Origin: Ktedonobacter robiniae
Lineage (GTDB): Bacteria; Chloroflexota; Ktedonobacteria; Ktedonobacterales; Ktedonobacteraceae
DNA length: 64,000 nucleotides
Assembly (NCBI RefSeq): GCF_016587375.1
Contig: NZ_BNJG01000001.1
Coordinates: 1,612,001 to 1,676,000 of the forward strand
Direction: 5' to 3'
Under the pieces are notes generated by a model. It searched no databases. It was not told where the DNA came from and saw only the letters and a program-made list of their open reading frames with translations. The position numbers and the translations under genes are program-made. Shown in pieces: positions 1 to 6,723 of the stretch (position 1 is its first letter; each line of letters begins with the position of its first letter).

Positions 1-362
1 AACAGGTTGAACAGGCGCGCCAGGAAGAGCTTCGGCGCTCTGAATCAAACTTTTTTCCCTTGCGCATATCGCTCTCCGAGCTTCTCACCGTTCTATTTCT
101 GGCTACTGTCGCCACGCTTGGCTTTTTCCTGGGGCAACCATCGCTACGCGCCATGCTTCCCCTTGCTAATGGGCATGACGCACTTTCCTACGCCTTCGTC
201 AACGCCTGGAACCAGTTATTAAGCATTAACAGTAGTACATTGATGCTGATCTTTTGGATTGCCGGTACCGCTCTTGGGGTCTGGATTACACTTATGGCCG
301 CCGGGAATGAGGTACGCACTATCTGGTTTAAGGCTGTTCAGGATCGCTTGCCCGTCTGGTAA
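1..362 (+). CDS. Membrane protein, C-terminal part (5' end outside window)
   Basis: The frame is open from the first bases of the window and ends at TAA 360-362, so the gene begins upstream. The visible 119 residues start with a charged, coiled-coil-like stretch (QVEQARQEELRRSES). Two hydrophobic segments follow, one around LLTVLFLATVATLGFFLG and one around LMLIFWIAGTALGVWIT. A TTG/ATG-like codon at 60 would give a 100-residue protein, but the frame continues upstream without a stop, so I read it as a truncated view of a longer protein. I do not recognise the family. A coiled coil followed by two TM helices would fit a small signalling or envelope protein, but that is a guess. Confidence 0.6.
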   Translation, partial: QVEQARQEELRRSESNFFPLRISLSELLTVLFLATVATLGFFLGQPSLRAMLPLANGHDALSYAFVNAWNQLLSINSSTLMLIFWIAGTALGVWITLMAAGNEVRTIWFKAVQDRLPVW

Positions 363-365
363 TGC

Positions 366-395
366 CTCTGGGAGCCTGGCGCTCTGCTCCCAGAG
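366..395 (+). terminator. Short hairpin after the partial membrane protein
   Basis: A 10-bp perfect stem (CTCTGGGAGC / GCTCCCAGAG) with a 10-nt loop begins 4 nt after the stop codon. There is no long T-run, so factor-independent termination is only plausible. The rest of 396-564 shows no gene. Confidence 0.5.
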
Positions 396-564
396 ATCTC
401 GCCTTCTACACACCATGAAGTGATCTTGCTTATCCACATACCATCCTATCAACCAATATCGGTTTTCCCTGGCGTTCTTCCTAATAACACATAGCTAACA
501 TGTGCTGCCTACGCTTCGATGCCCGCGATGCACCCTACTTGCATGAAAGGATGTCGATATTTTC

Positions 565-1443
565 ATGGAGATCGTAAAAAAGCGCCGCCCCCTGGCCATC
601 GCCTGGGGCCTTGTACAGCTCTGTCATCCTCTGCCGGTTCTCTTTCATGCCATTGCCGTGACCATTTTTCTCCTGCTGGCCGCGTGGCCTCACTTTAACT
701 GGCTGCTCATTCTCTTAGCGATCGCGGCCCATACAGCTATGCAGTGCTCAATTGCTGTCCTCAATGACTATTGTGATCGCCACCTGGATGCCGCGGGCAA
801 GAAAAACAAGCCCCTGGTGCAAGGCCTTGTACGTCCTGGAGAGGCCCTGACCTTTGGCCTAGGACTCATGCTGCTGATGCTCCTGCTCCTGCTACCAATC
901 AACATGCCAGCGCTCCTGATCTCGATTCTCTACCTGGCGTTTGGGCAAGCTTATAACCTGGGCTTAAAGTCTACACCTTTCAGTGGCATCGTCTTCGCGC
1001 TAGCCATCCCTCTCATTCCCATCTACGCCTTTGTAGCGATGGGTCACTTTCTACCACTACTCTACTGGCTAGTTCCCATCGCAGCCCTGCTGGGAGTCAT
1101 CCTCAACCTCGCAAACTCGCTGCCAGACCTGGAAGAGGATGCCGCCAGTCACGCGCGTACTCTGGCGGTCTTCCTGGGGCTACGCGGGACGTTCTGGACC
1201 TGCCCGCTGCTACTGGTGCTGGGAGGATGTTTAATGGCCCTCCTCTGGTATACAGGCCTGGTACCCGCCCTTCCCAGTTTACTATTCTCAATCCTGCTGG
1301 TGGGAGGCCTACTCGTTCTCGCACTCAGCCTGTATTCAGGACCAGGCAAACCACGTGTAACGCGTAAGGGCTATTTCTACCTGGTCGTACTTACCTGCCT
1401 GCTTCTTGGCGGGGGGTGGATCGTAGCCGCTTTGCTGGCTTGA
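565..1443 (+). CDS. UbiA-family prenyltransferase
   Basis: This is a 292-residue polytopic membrane protein with about eight or nine hydrophobic segments, the usual size for UbiA prenyltransferases. The first Asp-rich motif is at residues 67-75 (NDYCDRHLD), followed by the conserved KKNKPLV stretch. The second motif is around 188-192 (DLEED) in NSLPDLEEDAASHARTL. In this family these two motifs bind Mg-diphosphate of a polyprenyl donor, and the enzyme transfers the prenyl chain to an aromatic or other acceptor. The acceptor cannot be read from sequence. A methyltransferase gene follows 81 nt downstream on the same strand, an arrangement seen in quinone or prenylated secondary-metabolite pathways. 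Confidence 0.85.
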   Translation: MEIVKKRRPLAIAWGLVQLCHPLPVLFHAIAVTIFLLLAAWPHFNWLLILLAIAAHTAMQCSIAVLNDYCDRHLDAAGKKNKPLVQGLVRPGEALTFGLGLMLLMLLLLLPINMPALLISILYLAFGQAYNLGLKSTPFSGIVFALAIPLIPIYAFVAMGHFLPLLYWLVPIAALLGVILNLANSLPDLEEDAASHARTLAVFLGLRGTFWTCPLLLVLGGCLMALLWYTGLVPALPSLLFSILLVGGLLVLALSLYSGPGKPRVTRKGYFYLVVLTCLLLGGGWIVAALLA

Positions 1444-1524
1444 AATAGACCCAAAATAATTTCACATGACTCAAGGCCGAATGTCCGACCTATAAACTTC
1501 TATCAGGTGAGGAGATATTGTCTT

Positions 1525-2589
1525 ATGCCGTTGCGTCTGACCCCACTGGAAGCGCTGCTCTCGCGCTTTAACATCCTGCCCACGCCGCTTTTTGATACAC
1601 CGCTCGCGCCTGGAATCGCCAAGATGCTGGTAACGGCCTGCGAGCTGGGTCTCTTTGATAGCCTGAGCCAGAGACGGCAGAGTGCCGAAGAGTTGGCCGA
1701 GAGTCTGCACTGCCACCCCCAGGGAATCAAGCTGCTCCTCAACCTCCTGGTCTCGGCGGGCTACCTGCGTGAGCGCCGAGGTCTCTATGCTAATAGCCGG
1801 ATGAGCCAGCGCTGGCTCACCAGTGACTCGCCCGTCAGTATCGCCCCCTACGTGGTACATAGCCCCGATATCGTCAATATCTGGGAACATATCGATGAAG
1901 TAATCCACACCAATAGCCAGGCCATGCGTATGCCCTACGAGGAAGACGCCAGTTCGCCCGAGATGAAAGCCATGCTAGCGCGCCACTACGCCGGCCTGGC
2001 CTCGCTTGCCACGGCCCTTGGCAGCGAGATCATCCGCCATATACGACTTCCCCAGGGCTCGACACGACTCCTGGATGTGGGAGGCTCCCACGCCGCTTAT
2101 AGTGCGCTCTTCTGCCGAAAATATCCTGACCTTCAAGCTACCATCCTCGATATCAAGCCAGGACTGGAGGCGGGTGAGCGTACCGCCAAGCACATGCATC
2201 TGGAGGAGTGCATGCACTTTGTCTGTGGGGATATCGTCAAGGATGACTTCTCAACGCTCTTTGCTGAGCCCTTTGATGTCGCGCTCTACTTCCATATCGC
2301 GCACCTGCTCCAGCCCGACCTCAACCAGGCCATTTTGCGCAAGGTAGTTCAGACCCTGCGTCCCGGTGGTATGCTCGTCTTCGTCGACCAGGTCACCGAC
2401 CAGACCCACGGTTCCCGCCTGGCCTCGCTCATGGTGCAATTTATGGCCCTGACCATGACCACCTGCGGCGGCACCTGCTACCCCTTCGCGACTGTCAAAG
2501 CCTGGCTGGAGGAGGCTGGCATGCACCAGGTACGCAGCTACCGCCTGCTCACCCCGGGCGCCTCCCTGATTGTAGCAGTGAAGCAGTAA
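1525..2589 (+). CDS. SAM-dependent O-methyltransferase-like protein with N-terminal winged-helix domain
   Basis: The architecture is that of plant-type/actinobacterial O-methyltransferases (Methyltransf_2 group). An N-terminal dimerisation/winged-helix region (ELGLFDSLSQRRQSAEELAESLHCHPQGIKLLLNLLVSAGYL) is followed by a Rossmann methyltransferase domain. SAM-binding motif I is LLDVGGSHAAYSA and the later motif is LRPGGMLVFVDQV. I place the start at ATG 1525, because a good Shine-Dalgarno (AGGTGAGGAGA) lies 10 nt upstream; an in-frame GTG at 1507 lies inside that ribosome site. The protein has 354 residues. It probably modifies the product of the upstream UbiA enzyme, but the substrate is unknown. 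Confidence 0.8.
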   Translation: MPLRLTPLEALLSRFNILPTPLFDTPLAPGIAKMLVTACELGLFDSLSQRRQSAEELAESLHCHPQGIKLLLNLLVSAGYLRERRGLYANSRMSQRWLTSDSPVSIAPYVVHSPDIVNIWEHIDEVIHTNSQAMRMPYEEDASSPEMKAMLARHYAGLASLATALGSEIIRHIRLPQGSTRLLDVGGSHAAYSALFCRKYPDLQATILDIKPGLEAGERTAKHMHLEECMHFVCGDIVKDDFSTLFAEPFDVALYFHIAHLLQPDLNQAILRKVVQTLRPGGMLVFVDQVTDQTHGSRLASLMVQFMALTMTTCGGTCYPFATVKAWLEEAGMHQVRSYRLLTPGASLIVAVKQ

Positions 2590-2686
2590 ATATTGAAAAG
2601 AAAGACAAAATAGCGCGTTGCTACACTGTTGCTACATTTACAAGATATTTCAGATTTAAGAGACAAGGAGGTGTATCAAATAACAC

Positions 2687-2726
2687 AAAGACGAGGAGCT
2701 AGCTTATTAGCTGGCTCCTCGTCTTT
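2687..2726 (-). terminator. tRNA-type terminator hairpin, copy 1
   Basis: The stem AAAGACGAGGAGC / GCTCCTCGTCTTT closes a short loop. On the plus side it is followed by ACCTTAGT. The 22 nt from GGCTCCTCG through TTAGT are identical to the hairpin at 3446-3484 next to the left att copy, and the general design recurs beside the intact tRNA-Pro at 22936-22975. On the minus strand it lies just after the 42-residue ORF that ends at 2736. Confidence 0.6.
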
Positions 2727-2735
2727 ACCTTAGTA

Positions 2736-2864
2736 TTAACGATCTTTGAGGTACTCAAGTTCTTTAGCAAACTGCTTCATAGAAATCTCAATGGCTTTTT
2801 TGACTGGCATTGCAGGTTTCGGTTTCCTGCTGTTTTTTTTGCTTTTTACGTCCTTCTCCGTCAT
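2736..2864 (-). CDS. Small basic protein downstream of the Fic/Doc toxin (candidate antitoxin)
   Basis: This is a 42-residue ORF. It starts at ATG 2864 behind a strong ribosome site (AAGGAGGCGGGTGTC), 13 nt after the stop of the Fic/Doc gene on the same strand. The N-terminal half is Lys/Arg/Pro-rich (KSKKNSRKPKPAMPVKK) and the C-terminal half is predicted helical (ISMKQFAKELEYLKDR). No homology is recognisable. The tight coupling suggests a toxin partner. However, antitoxins of Doc-type toxins normally precede the toxin, so either the order is reversed here or this is an accessory protein. Confidence 0.5.
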   Translation of the reverse strand: MTEKDVKSKKNSRKPKPAMPVKKAIEISMKQFAKELEYLKDR

Positions 2865-2877
2865 GACACCCGCCTCC

Positions 2878-3276
2878 TTAGTCATGATGTGGTTGAATAT
2901 GTGCCCTCAACCATTGTAAAAAACGCTCTCTATCCTTACTTACCACAAGCCATTCAATTTCCTTTGCGTAGATCAACTCATCTTCTTCATTAGCATAGAC
3001 GATTTTTAGATTGTTCACAAGGAGGAAAGTTGACCCAGATATAAGAGCTGTGCGTTTGTTACCATCAACAAATGGGTGATTAAGTACGATCCGCTCTATG
3101 AGAATGGCAGCTTGCGTTACAATATCGACTCCCTCATAATAAGCAGATTGTTGAGGTGCGTTGATCGCACTCTCAAGTAAATTAATATCTCTAATGAGAG
3201 CATTGTATCCTAAAAGCCTGTTTATCTCAAGAAGCAAGTCGCGTTCTAAATAGTATATTTCTCTCTCTTCTGCCAT
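2878..3276 (-). CDS. Fic/Doc-family (death-on-curing) protein
   Basis: This is a 132-residue single-domain Fic fold. The catalytic motif HPFVDGNKRTAL at residues 67-78 matches the Fic consensus HxFx(D/E)GN(K/R)xxR closely and resembles stand-alone Doc proteins. Doc enzymes phosphorylate EF-Tu, while other Fic proteins AMPylate targets; which activity applies here cannot be told. I chose ATG 3276 because GGGAGGGATGG lies just upstream; an in-frame start at 3309 lacks a ribosome site. No upstream Phd-like antitoxin gene is present before the att repeat, and only the 42-residue ORF follows. The gene sits between two duplicated terminator hairpins at the edge of the tRNA-Pro island. Confidence 0.8.
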   Translation of the reverse strand: MAEEREIYYLERDLLLEINRLLGYNALIRDINLLESAINAPQQSAYYEGVDIVTQAAILIERIVLNHPFVDGNKRTALISGSTFLLVNNLKIVYANEEDELIYAKEIEWLVVSKDRERFLQWLRAHIQPHHD

Positions 3277-3445
3277 GGACCATCCCTCCCTAGATGGTGG
3301 GCCAAACAACTGTTACCATCAATACAACGTGTGAGATCAAGTGATTTAAGGGCGATGAGAAAGAGAGCGAGAAAACCGGCTCATTCGCGTTTTGCTCTCA
3401 AGTAGAGCCTGCCGTAACTGGAGCTTTTTAAAGGCGAGCATAACA

Positions 3446-3484
3446 AAAGACGAGGAGTCCTTTATGAAAAGGCTCCTCGTCTTT
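3446..3484 (-). terminator. tRNA-type terminator hairpin, copy 2
   Basis: A 12-bp stem AAAGACGAGGAG / CTCCTCGTCTTT is followed on the minus strand by TTTTGTTATGC. It adjoins the truncated tRNA copy at 3480-3516. This is probably the original chromosomal terminator of tRNA-Pro, displaced by the insertion. Confidence 0.65.
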
Positions 3485-3516
3485 ACCTTAGTCGGGGTGA
3501 GAGGATTTGAACCTCC
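3480..3516. repeat. Left attachment-site copy (3' end of tRNA-Pro)
   Basis: This 37-nt segment is identical to 22971-23007, which contains the T-arm and 3' acceptor strand of the intact tRNA-Pro gene. Beyond the last shared base the two sites diverge completely: the left copy has no anticodon arm. This is the signature of a tyrosine-recombinase insertion into a tRNA 3' end. Confidence 0.9.
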
Positions 3517-3626
3517 CATTGCGGCTTTTTGGCCTAGCTTTGAAGCTCTGTTCGTGGTCTTTTTGAGCTTGAGAGTGGGTTATTTTTGTACATTCTTGTC
3601 TAACTTTTAAGATATGTGTTGAACGG

Positions 3627-3653
3627 TTTTGCTCTCAGTTTTGCTCTCAATTA
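3627..3653. repeat. 27-bp terminal motif, left copy (two TTTTGCTCTCA units)
   Basis: Two direct copies of TTTTGCTCTCA start 12 bp apart (3627 and 3639) and are followed by ATTA. The same 27 bp occurs at 22868-22894, just inside the right end. Single units also occur at 3390 and 5423, both beside att-like sequence. These are candidate arm-type sites for the integrase. Confidence 0.6.
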
Positions 3654-4309
3654 TTGCGTTTACGATGAGTTGATACAAGTCCTCTTAGCTCTTCAAGAGA
3701 TAAGATTGAATCTGGATAGCGGTGGACCATTCTGTGGCAATTAGAACAGAGAACAGTCATGTCTGTTTTGGGATTGATTGTTACTGACCCTCCTAAAGAA
3801 CTTATGGGCCGTAAATGATGGACTTCAATGTAGCCAGCTCCTCGCGGGCCATAATAAAACTCGAAGTCAAAATCGCATCCTTTGCAAATTGTTCCGTGTA
3901 TTTTTACTGCTTGCTTTCTTAGAGTTGCATCTCTCTCGTAAATGTTTACATACCTTTGTTTCTTTCCCCCTTCATATCCTTCAATAATGTTACCTTCTTC
4001 TACCTTTATGGCGATAAGATCAGTTAAGGTATCTAAATAGCGTTTTCTTATTGCCCAGTGTCCGGCACTTAAACCTTTGGGGGCATAGAAAATGTCATCT
4101 TCATCTGAATTCTTGATTGTGTGAAATGATTTTGTGTCGCTGGAATGTTGTTCGATAGTTCTTCTTACTGTAGCTTGCCAATGAGCGTGTTCGAGATTCA
4201 TGATGCCTCGTTTGGATATTTGTTCATAAATAGCTTTTAGAGTACCTTCACCTCCAAGATCAATGAGCGCATCGATGATCTCGTTTATCCATAATCTAGG
4301 CTGAGGCAT
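3647..4309 (-). CDS. HNH endonuclease, McrA-like, with N-terminal winged-helix-like region
   Basis: The protein has 220 residues. The first ~60 (LWINEIIDALIDLGGEGTLKAIYEQISKRG) look like a winged-helix DNA-binding region. The C-terminal half is an HNH nuclease: a CKGC zinc knuckle, EVHHLRPIS carrying the catalytic His, then CSNCHRMVHR. This fits modification-dependent (McrA-like) or Type II-like restriction enzymes. No cognate methyltransferase is adjacent, which favours a Type IV-like or free-standing nuclease. It is the first gene inside the left end, and its stop codon overlaps the 27-bp terminal motif. Confidence 0.8.
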   Translation of the reverse strand: MPQPRLWINEIIDALIDLGGEGTLKAIYEQISKRGIMNLEHAHWQATVRRTIEQHSSDTKSFHTIKNSDEDDIFYAPKGLSAGHWAIRKRYLDTLTDLIAIKVEEGNIIEGYEGGKKQRYVNIYERDATLRKQAVKIHGTICKGCDFDFEFYYGPRGAGYIEVHHLRPISSLGGSVTINPKTDMTVLCSNCHRMVHRYPDSILSLEELRGLVSTHRKRNN

Positions 4310-4549
4310 TGTATTTCTCCTGTATTTGGAATAATTGATGCGTTTATTTTAGCATAATACTTATCTAATGGGTAAGAGCAATTTTGGACATAATAGGGAA
4401 GATAAACTCCGCTACTGCTTATTTTTCGTTGGCTTTATATGTGCCTTGAGTGGCTTGTAAAGTGGCTCTGAGAAATTTGTTTGTTGAAGTTTGTCTAATG
4501 ATTTCTTCTGTTGTTGATCGTCTTTAGTTCCTGAATTGTTGGCAGCGGA

Positions 4550-4578
4550 TTGACAATGGGTTTTCTACGAATTATAAT
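4550..4578 (+). promoter_or_regulatory. Perfect consensus sigma70 promoter
   Basis: TTGACA (4550-4555), a 17-bp spacer and TATAAT (4573-4578) lie 60 bp upstream of the small gene at 4638. The rest of 4310-4549 holds nothing I can name. Confidence 0.75.
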
Positions 4579-4637
4579 ACTGTCAGTGGGTGGTTTGCCC
4601 GCCGTTAGAAATAATGTGGCGCTCTAAGGAGGAAGTC

Positions 4638-5105
4638 ATGGATGAATTAACTTCAGACAATGAATTTGTAAGCGTAACGTTGTTGGTCCCTAAACATCTG
4701 GTTGGGGCTGTTTATCGTGCTGCGGCTGATATTGTAGATGGAGATTCAACGCCTGGTGTTGTAATAGATGCTCTATTACATGGCGATGTTAGATGGTGGT
4801 CTAAAGATAAACTTGCCCAATTACATAGAGAGGTGACTAATCCAACAGTGCTTGCCCTTCTCGGCCTTACTGCAGAAAAAGCTGGAAATTGGGTGACATA
4901 TGATGAGGTTTGTGAAAGATCAGGTCGTTCAGGTCGCCAAGTGCAGGGAGACCTGGCTGGTCTAACACAGTTGATAAAAAGGCGTTTTGAGCATAACACA
5001 GGCTTCTGGCCTGTGGAAATCAGGCCTTCTACTCAATCAGCACCTTATGCCTATCGTATGCCAGTTGATATTGCTAGAAGGTGGAAGGATGTGCTGCAGG
5101 GCTAA
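4638..5105 (+). CDS. Unknown small protein with possible winged-helix region
   Basis: I place the start at ATG 4638, directly behind AAGGAGGAAGTC, which gives 155 residues; upstream in-frame GTG/ATG codons at 4590 and 4614 have no ribosome site. Residues ~75-120 (VTNPTVLALLGLTAEKAGNWVTYDEVCERSGRSGRQVQGDLAGLTQLIKRRF) could form a winged helix with the recognition helix at SGRQVQGDL. The C-terminus (WPVEIRPSTQSAPYAYRMPVDIARRWKDVL) could be the wing plus a helix. I do not recognise the family. Its own consensus promoter and a strong terminator make it an autonomous, probably well-expressed cargo gene. Confidence 0.65.
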   Translation: MDELTSDNEFVSVTLLVPKHLVGAVYRAAADIVDGDSTPGVVIDALLHGDVRWWSKDKLAQLHREVTNPTVLALLGLTAEKAGNWVTYDEVCERSGRSGRQVQGDLAGLTQLIKRRFEHNTGFWPVEIRPSTQSAPYAYRMPVDIARRWKDVLQG

Positions 5106-5148
5106 ATTTTTAGCCTCTTGATGTCCTCAACCTCTGTTCTCAAAATGT

Positions 5149-5200
5149 TAACGAACCTCAAGCTTCTTCTTTGCTGCTTTGAGGTTCGTTACATTTTATC
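5149..5200 (+). terminator. Rho-independent terminator of the 4638-5105 gene
   Basis: A 12-bp stem AACGAACCTCAA / TTGAGGTTCGTT (5150-5161 and 5179-5190), extended by one T-A pair, is followed by ACATTTTATC. Confidence 0.7.
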
Positions 5201-5295
5201 TTAAAAATAAGATAAGGCAAAAGGTTGGGTATTGCATCTTATAAGTTAGGCCATAAGTCGAACACTGAATTCTACTTATGACCTGCCTAATGGCG

Positions 5296-5433
5296 ATATA
5301 GAGGCGGAGAGTTGAACTCCTTTTGATGGGTTTTTGACCCGGCTTCCATAGGTCTCTGATGGGCTTCTTGAGCCATTTTATGGAACCATTGTTGTCTAAC
5401 TTTTTCGATGTCTGTTGAGCGGTTTTGCTCTCA
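5296..5433. repeat. Degenerate second left-end/att-like sequence
   Basis: This stretch aligns along its length with 3497-3637. It starts with a T-arm-like GAGTTGAACTCC (compare GGATTTGAACCTCC in the left att copy). Shared blocks follow in order: GG.TTTTTG.CC..GCTT, then TGG.CTT.TTGAGC, then TTGTCTAACTTTT..GAT, then CGGTTTTGCTCTCA. Like the first copy, it is followed by an HNH gene pointing back toward it. I read it as the diverged left end of an older or second element. Confidence 0.6.
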
Positions 5434-5502
5434 CTTGTTGATACTCTGAGCTTTGTAGAAGGAAGATGGTTTATGGCTTGCCATTGTACCTTGCTGGCAT
5501 GA

Positions 5503-6333
5503 CTATATGGTCGCAAAAGCAAGTTTTGCTTCTTTGTCTTTCACTAACCTTCCTAAATACTGATTATAAGCAAGAGAATCTTTTGCATAATGTGCTCTAC
5601 GATGACAATTTGGGCAAATGGCAATAACCCATTGTGGATCGTCTGGACCTCCATCGGAAAGGCGACGAATGTGATGAACTTCCAAGTATGGCTGATCTTC
5701 TTTGGTGATAAATGGGGCTGTTTGGTTACATCCCTCACAAATGCCCTCTGCGCGTTTGAGTGCGTAATCTTTGATAGCTTGACTACGGTAGTAGTACGCG
5801 ATCTTACGTTCTGTTGGAGTTCTGCTTGTTACTGAGTTGGATAATGCTTTCGAGCGAAGGTCAGCTAGCGTTAAAGAAGCTGTTGTAGCTTCTCTTTCTA
5901 AGTTTTCGTTAAGTGACCCTGCTTCTGAAAAAAAGTCAAGGGGAACAAGCTCAAATAGAATTCTTTCTCGGATTTGCTCAGAGGCGTCTGGTCCTTTGTC
6001 ATAACGGAAACCAGTACATACCATTTGACCGATGTAGCAAACAAATCCCTTTCGTACGTAGGTAAATAAATGAAGATCTTTCCCTTGCATGACATGATCG
6101 CGCAAAGCTGCATTTCCACGAGTAAATTTCATATCCCCCTGTTGCCCTTCGCCAGCGTATAAGAAAATGCCCTCATTCGTCCATCCATCTGAGTAGCCAT
6201 ATTGCCTTCCTGAATTGCTCGTGAATAACAAGATTATATTCTGATGAGCTGGTGTACTTATTCCTCCTTGCCCTTGCCCTCCAAATTGTTCGTGTATGTC
6301 AGTCCGTTTGTATTCCTGATTTTTTACAAACAT
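5503..6333 (-). CDS. SRA-like/HNH protein, putative modification-dependent restriction endonuclease
   Basis: The protein has 276 residues. The N-terminal ~110 residues contain the pattern GIFLYAGEGQQGDMKF..GNAALRDHVMQGKDLHLF, which I associate with SRA/YDG-like modified-base readers found in McrA-type enzymes. The C-terminal domain is a canonical HNH: CEGCNQTAPF, LEVHHIRRLSDGG, then AICPNCHRRAHY. This combination is typical of Type IV enzymes that cut DNA carrying modified cytosine or phosphorothioate. No methyltransferase lies nearby. The gene is AT-richer than the chromosome, in keeping with transfer. The reader-domain assignment is by motif memory and is less certain than the nuclease. Confidence 0.75.
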   Translation of the reverse strand: MFVKNQEYKRTDIHEQFGGQGQGGISTPAHQNIILLFTSNSGRQYGYSDGWTNEGIFLYAGEGQQGDMKFTRGNAALRDHVMQGKDLHLFTYVRKGFVCYIGQMVCTGFRYDKGPDASEQIRERILFELVPLDFFSEAGSLNENLEREATTASLTLADLRSKALSNSVTSRTPTERKIAYYYRSQAIKDYALKRAEGICEGCNQTAPFITKEDQPYLEVHHIRRLSDGGPDDPQWVIAICPNCHRRAHYAKDSLAYNQYLGRLVKDKEAKLAFATI

Positions 6334-6723
6334 TGATTTCCCCCTTACTTGCTATCTGTATTTAGTGATGATTAATCAATTGAAACTTGGGCATTGTTCC
6401 TGATTGGGCATAGAATCCTTCAAGAAGATCGTTTTCAATCTCATCAAAATTGATTCTTACAAGCTGGCGAGAAACCGGAAGCCATCGCTATTTTACCTAC
6501 TATTGTGGGAGCCGATGAAGGGATTCGATGGTACTAGTTTGTGGGTGCTTGTAGAAATTTTCCTGGTGCTCCAAATCTAGATTTAGCGTTTACTGGCATT
6601 GTTTGTTACTTGTGTAAGTTTGTAGGTGTTGTTGTACTAAATATGTAAGCTTGGTTCTTTAGGTATGTATAGTTAGATGTGTTAGTTAAGTGAGTGAACA
6701 TCATAGGAAAAGGTGGTGCCATC
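6334..6723. other. AT-rich intergenic stretch without recognised content
   Basis: These 390 nt lie between two minus-strand genes. I see no ORF with a ribosome site, no strong hairpin and no tRNA. The segment presumably holds the promoter of the 5503-6333 gene. Confidence 0.5.
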
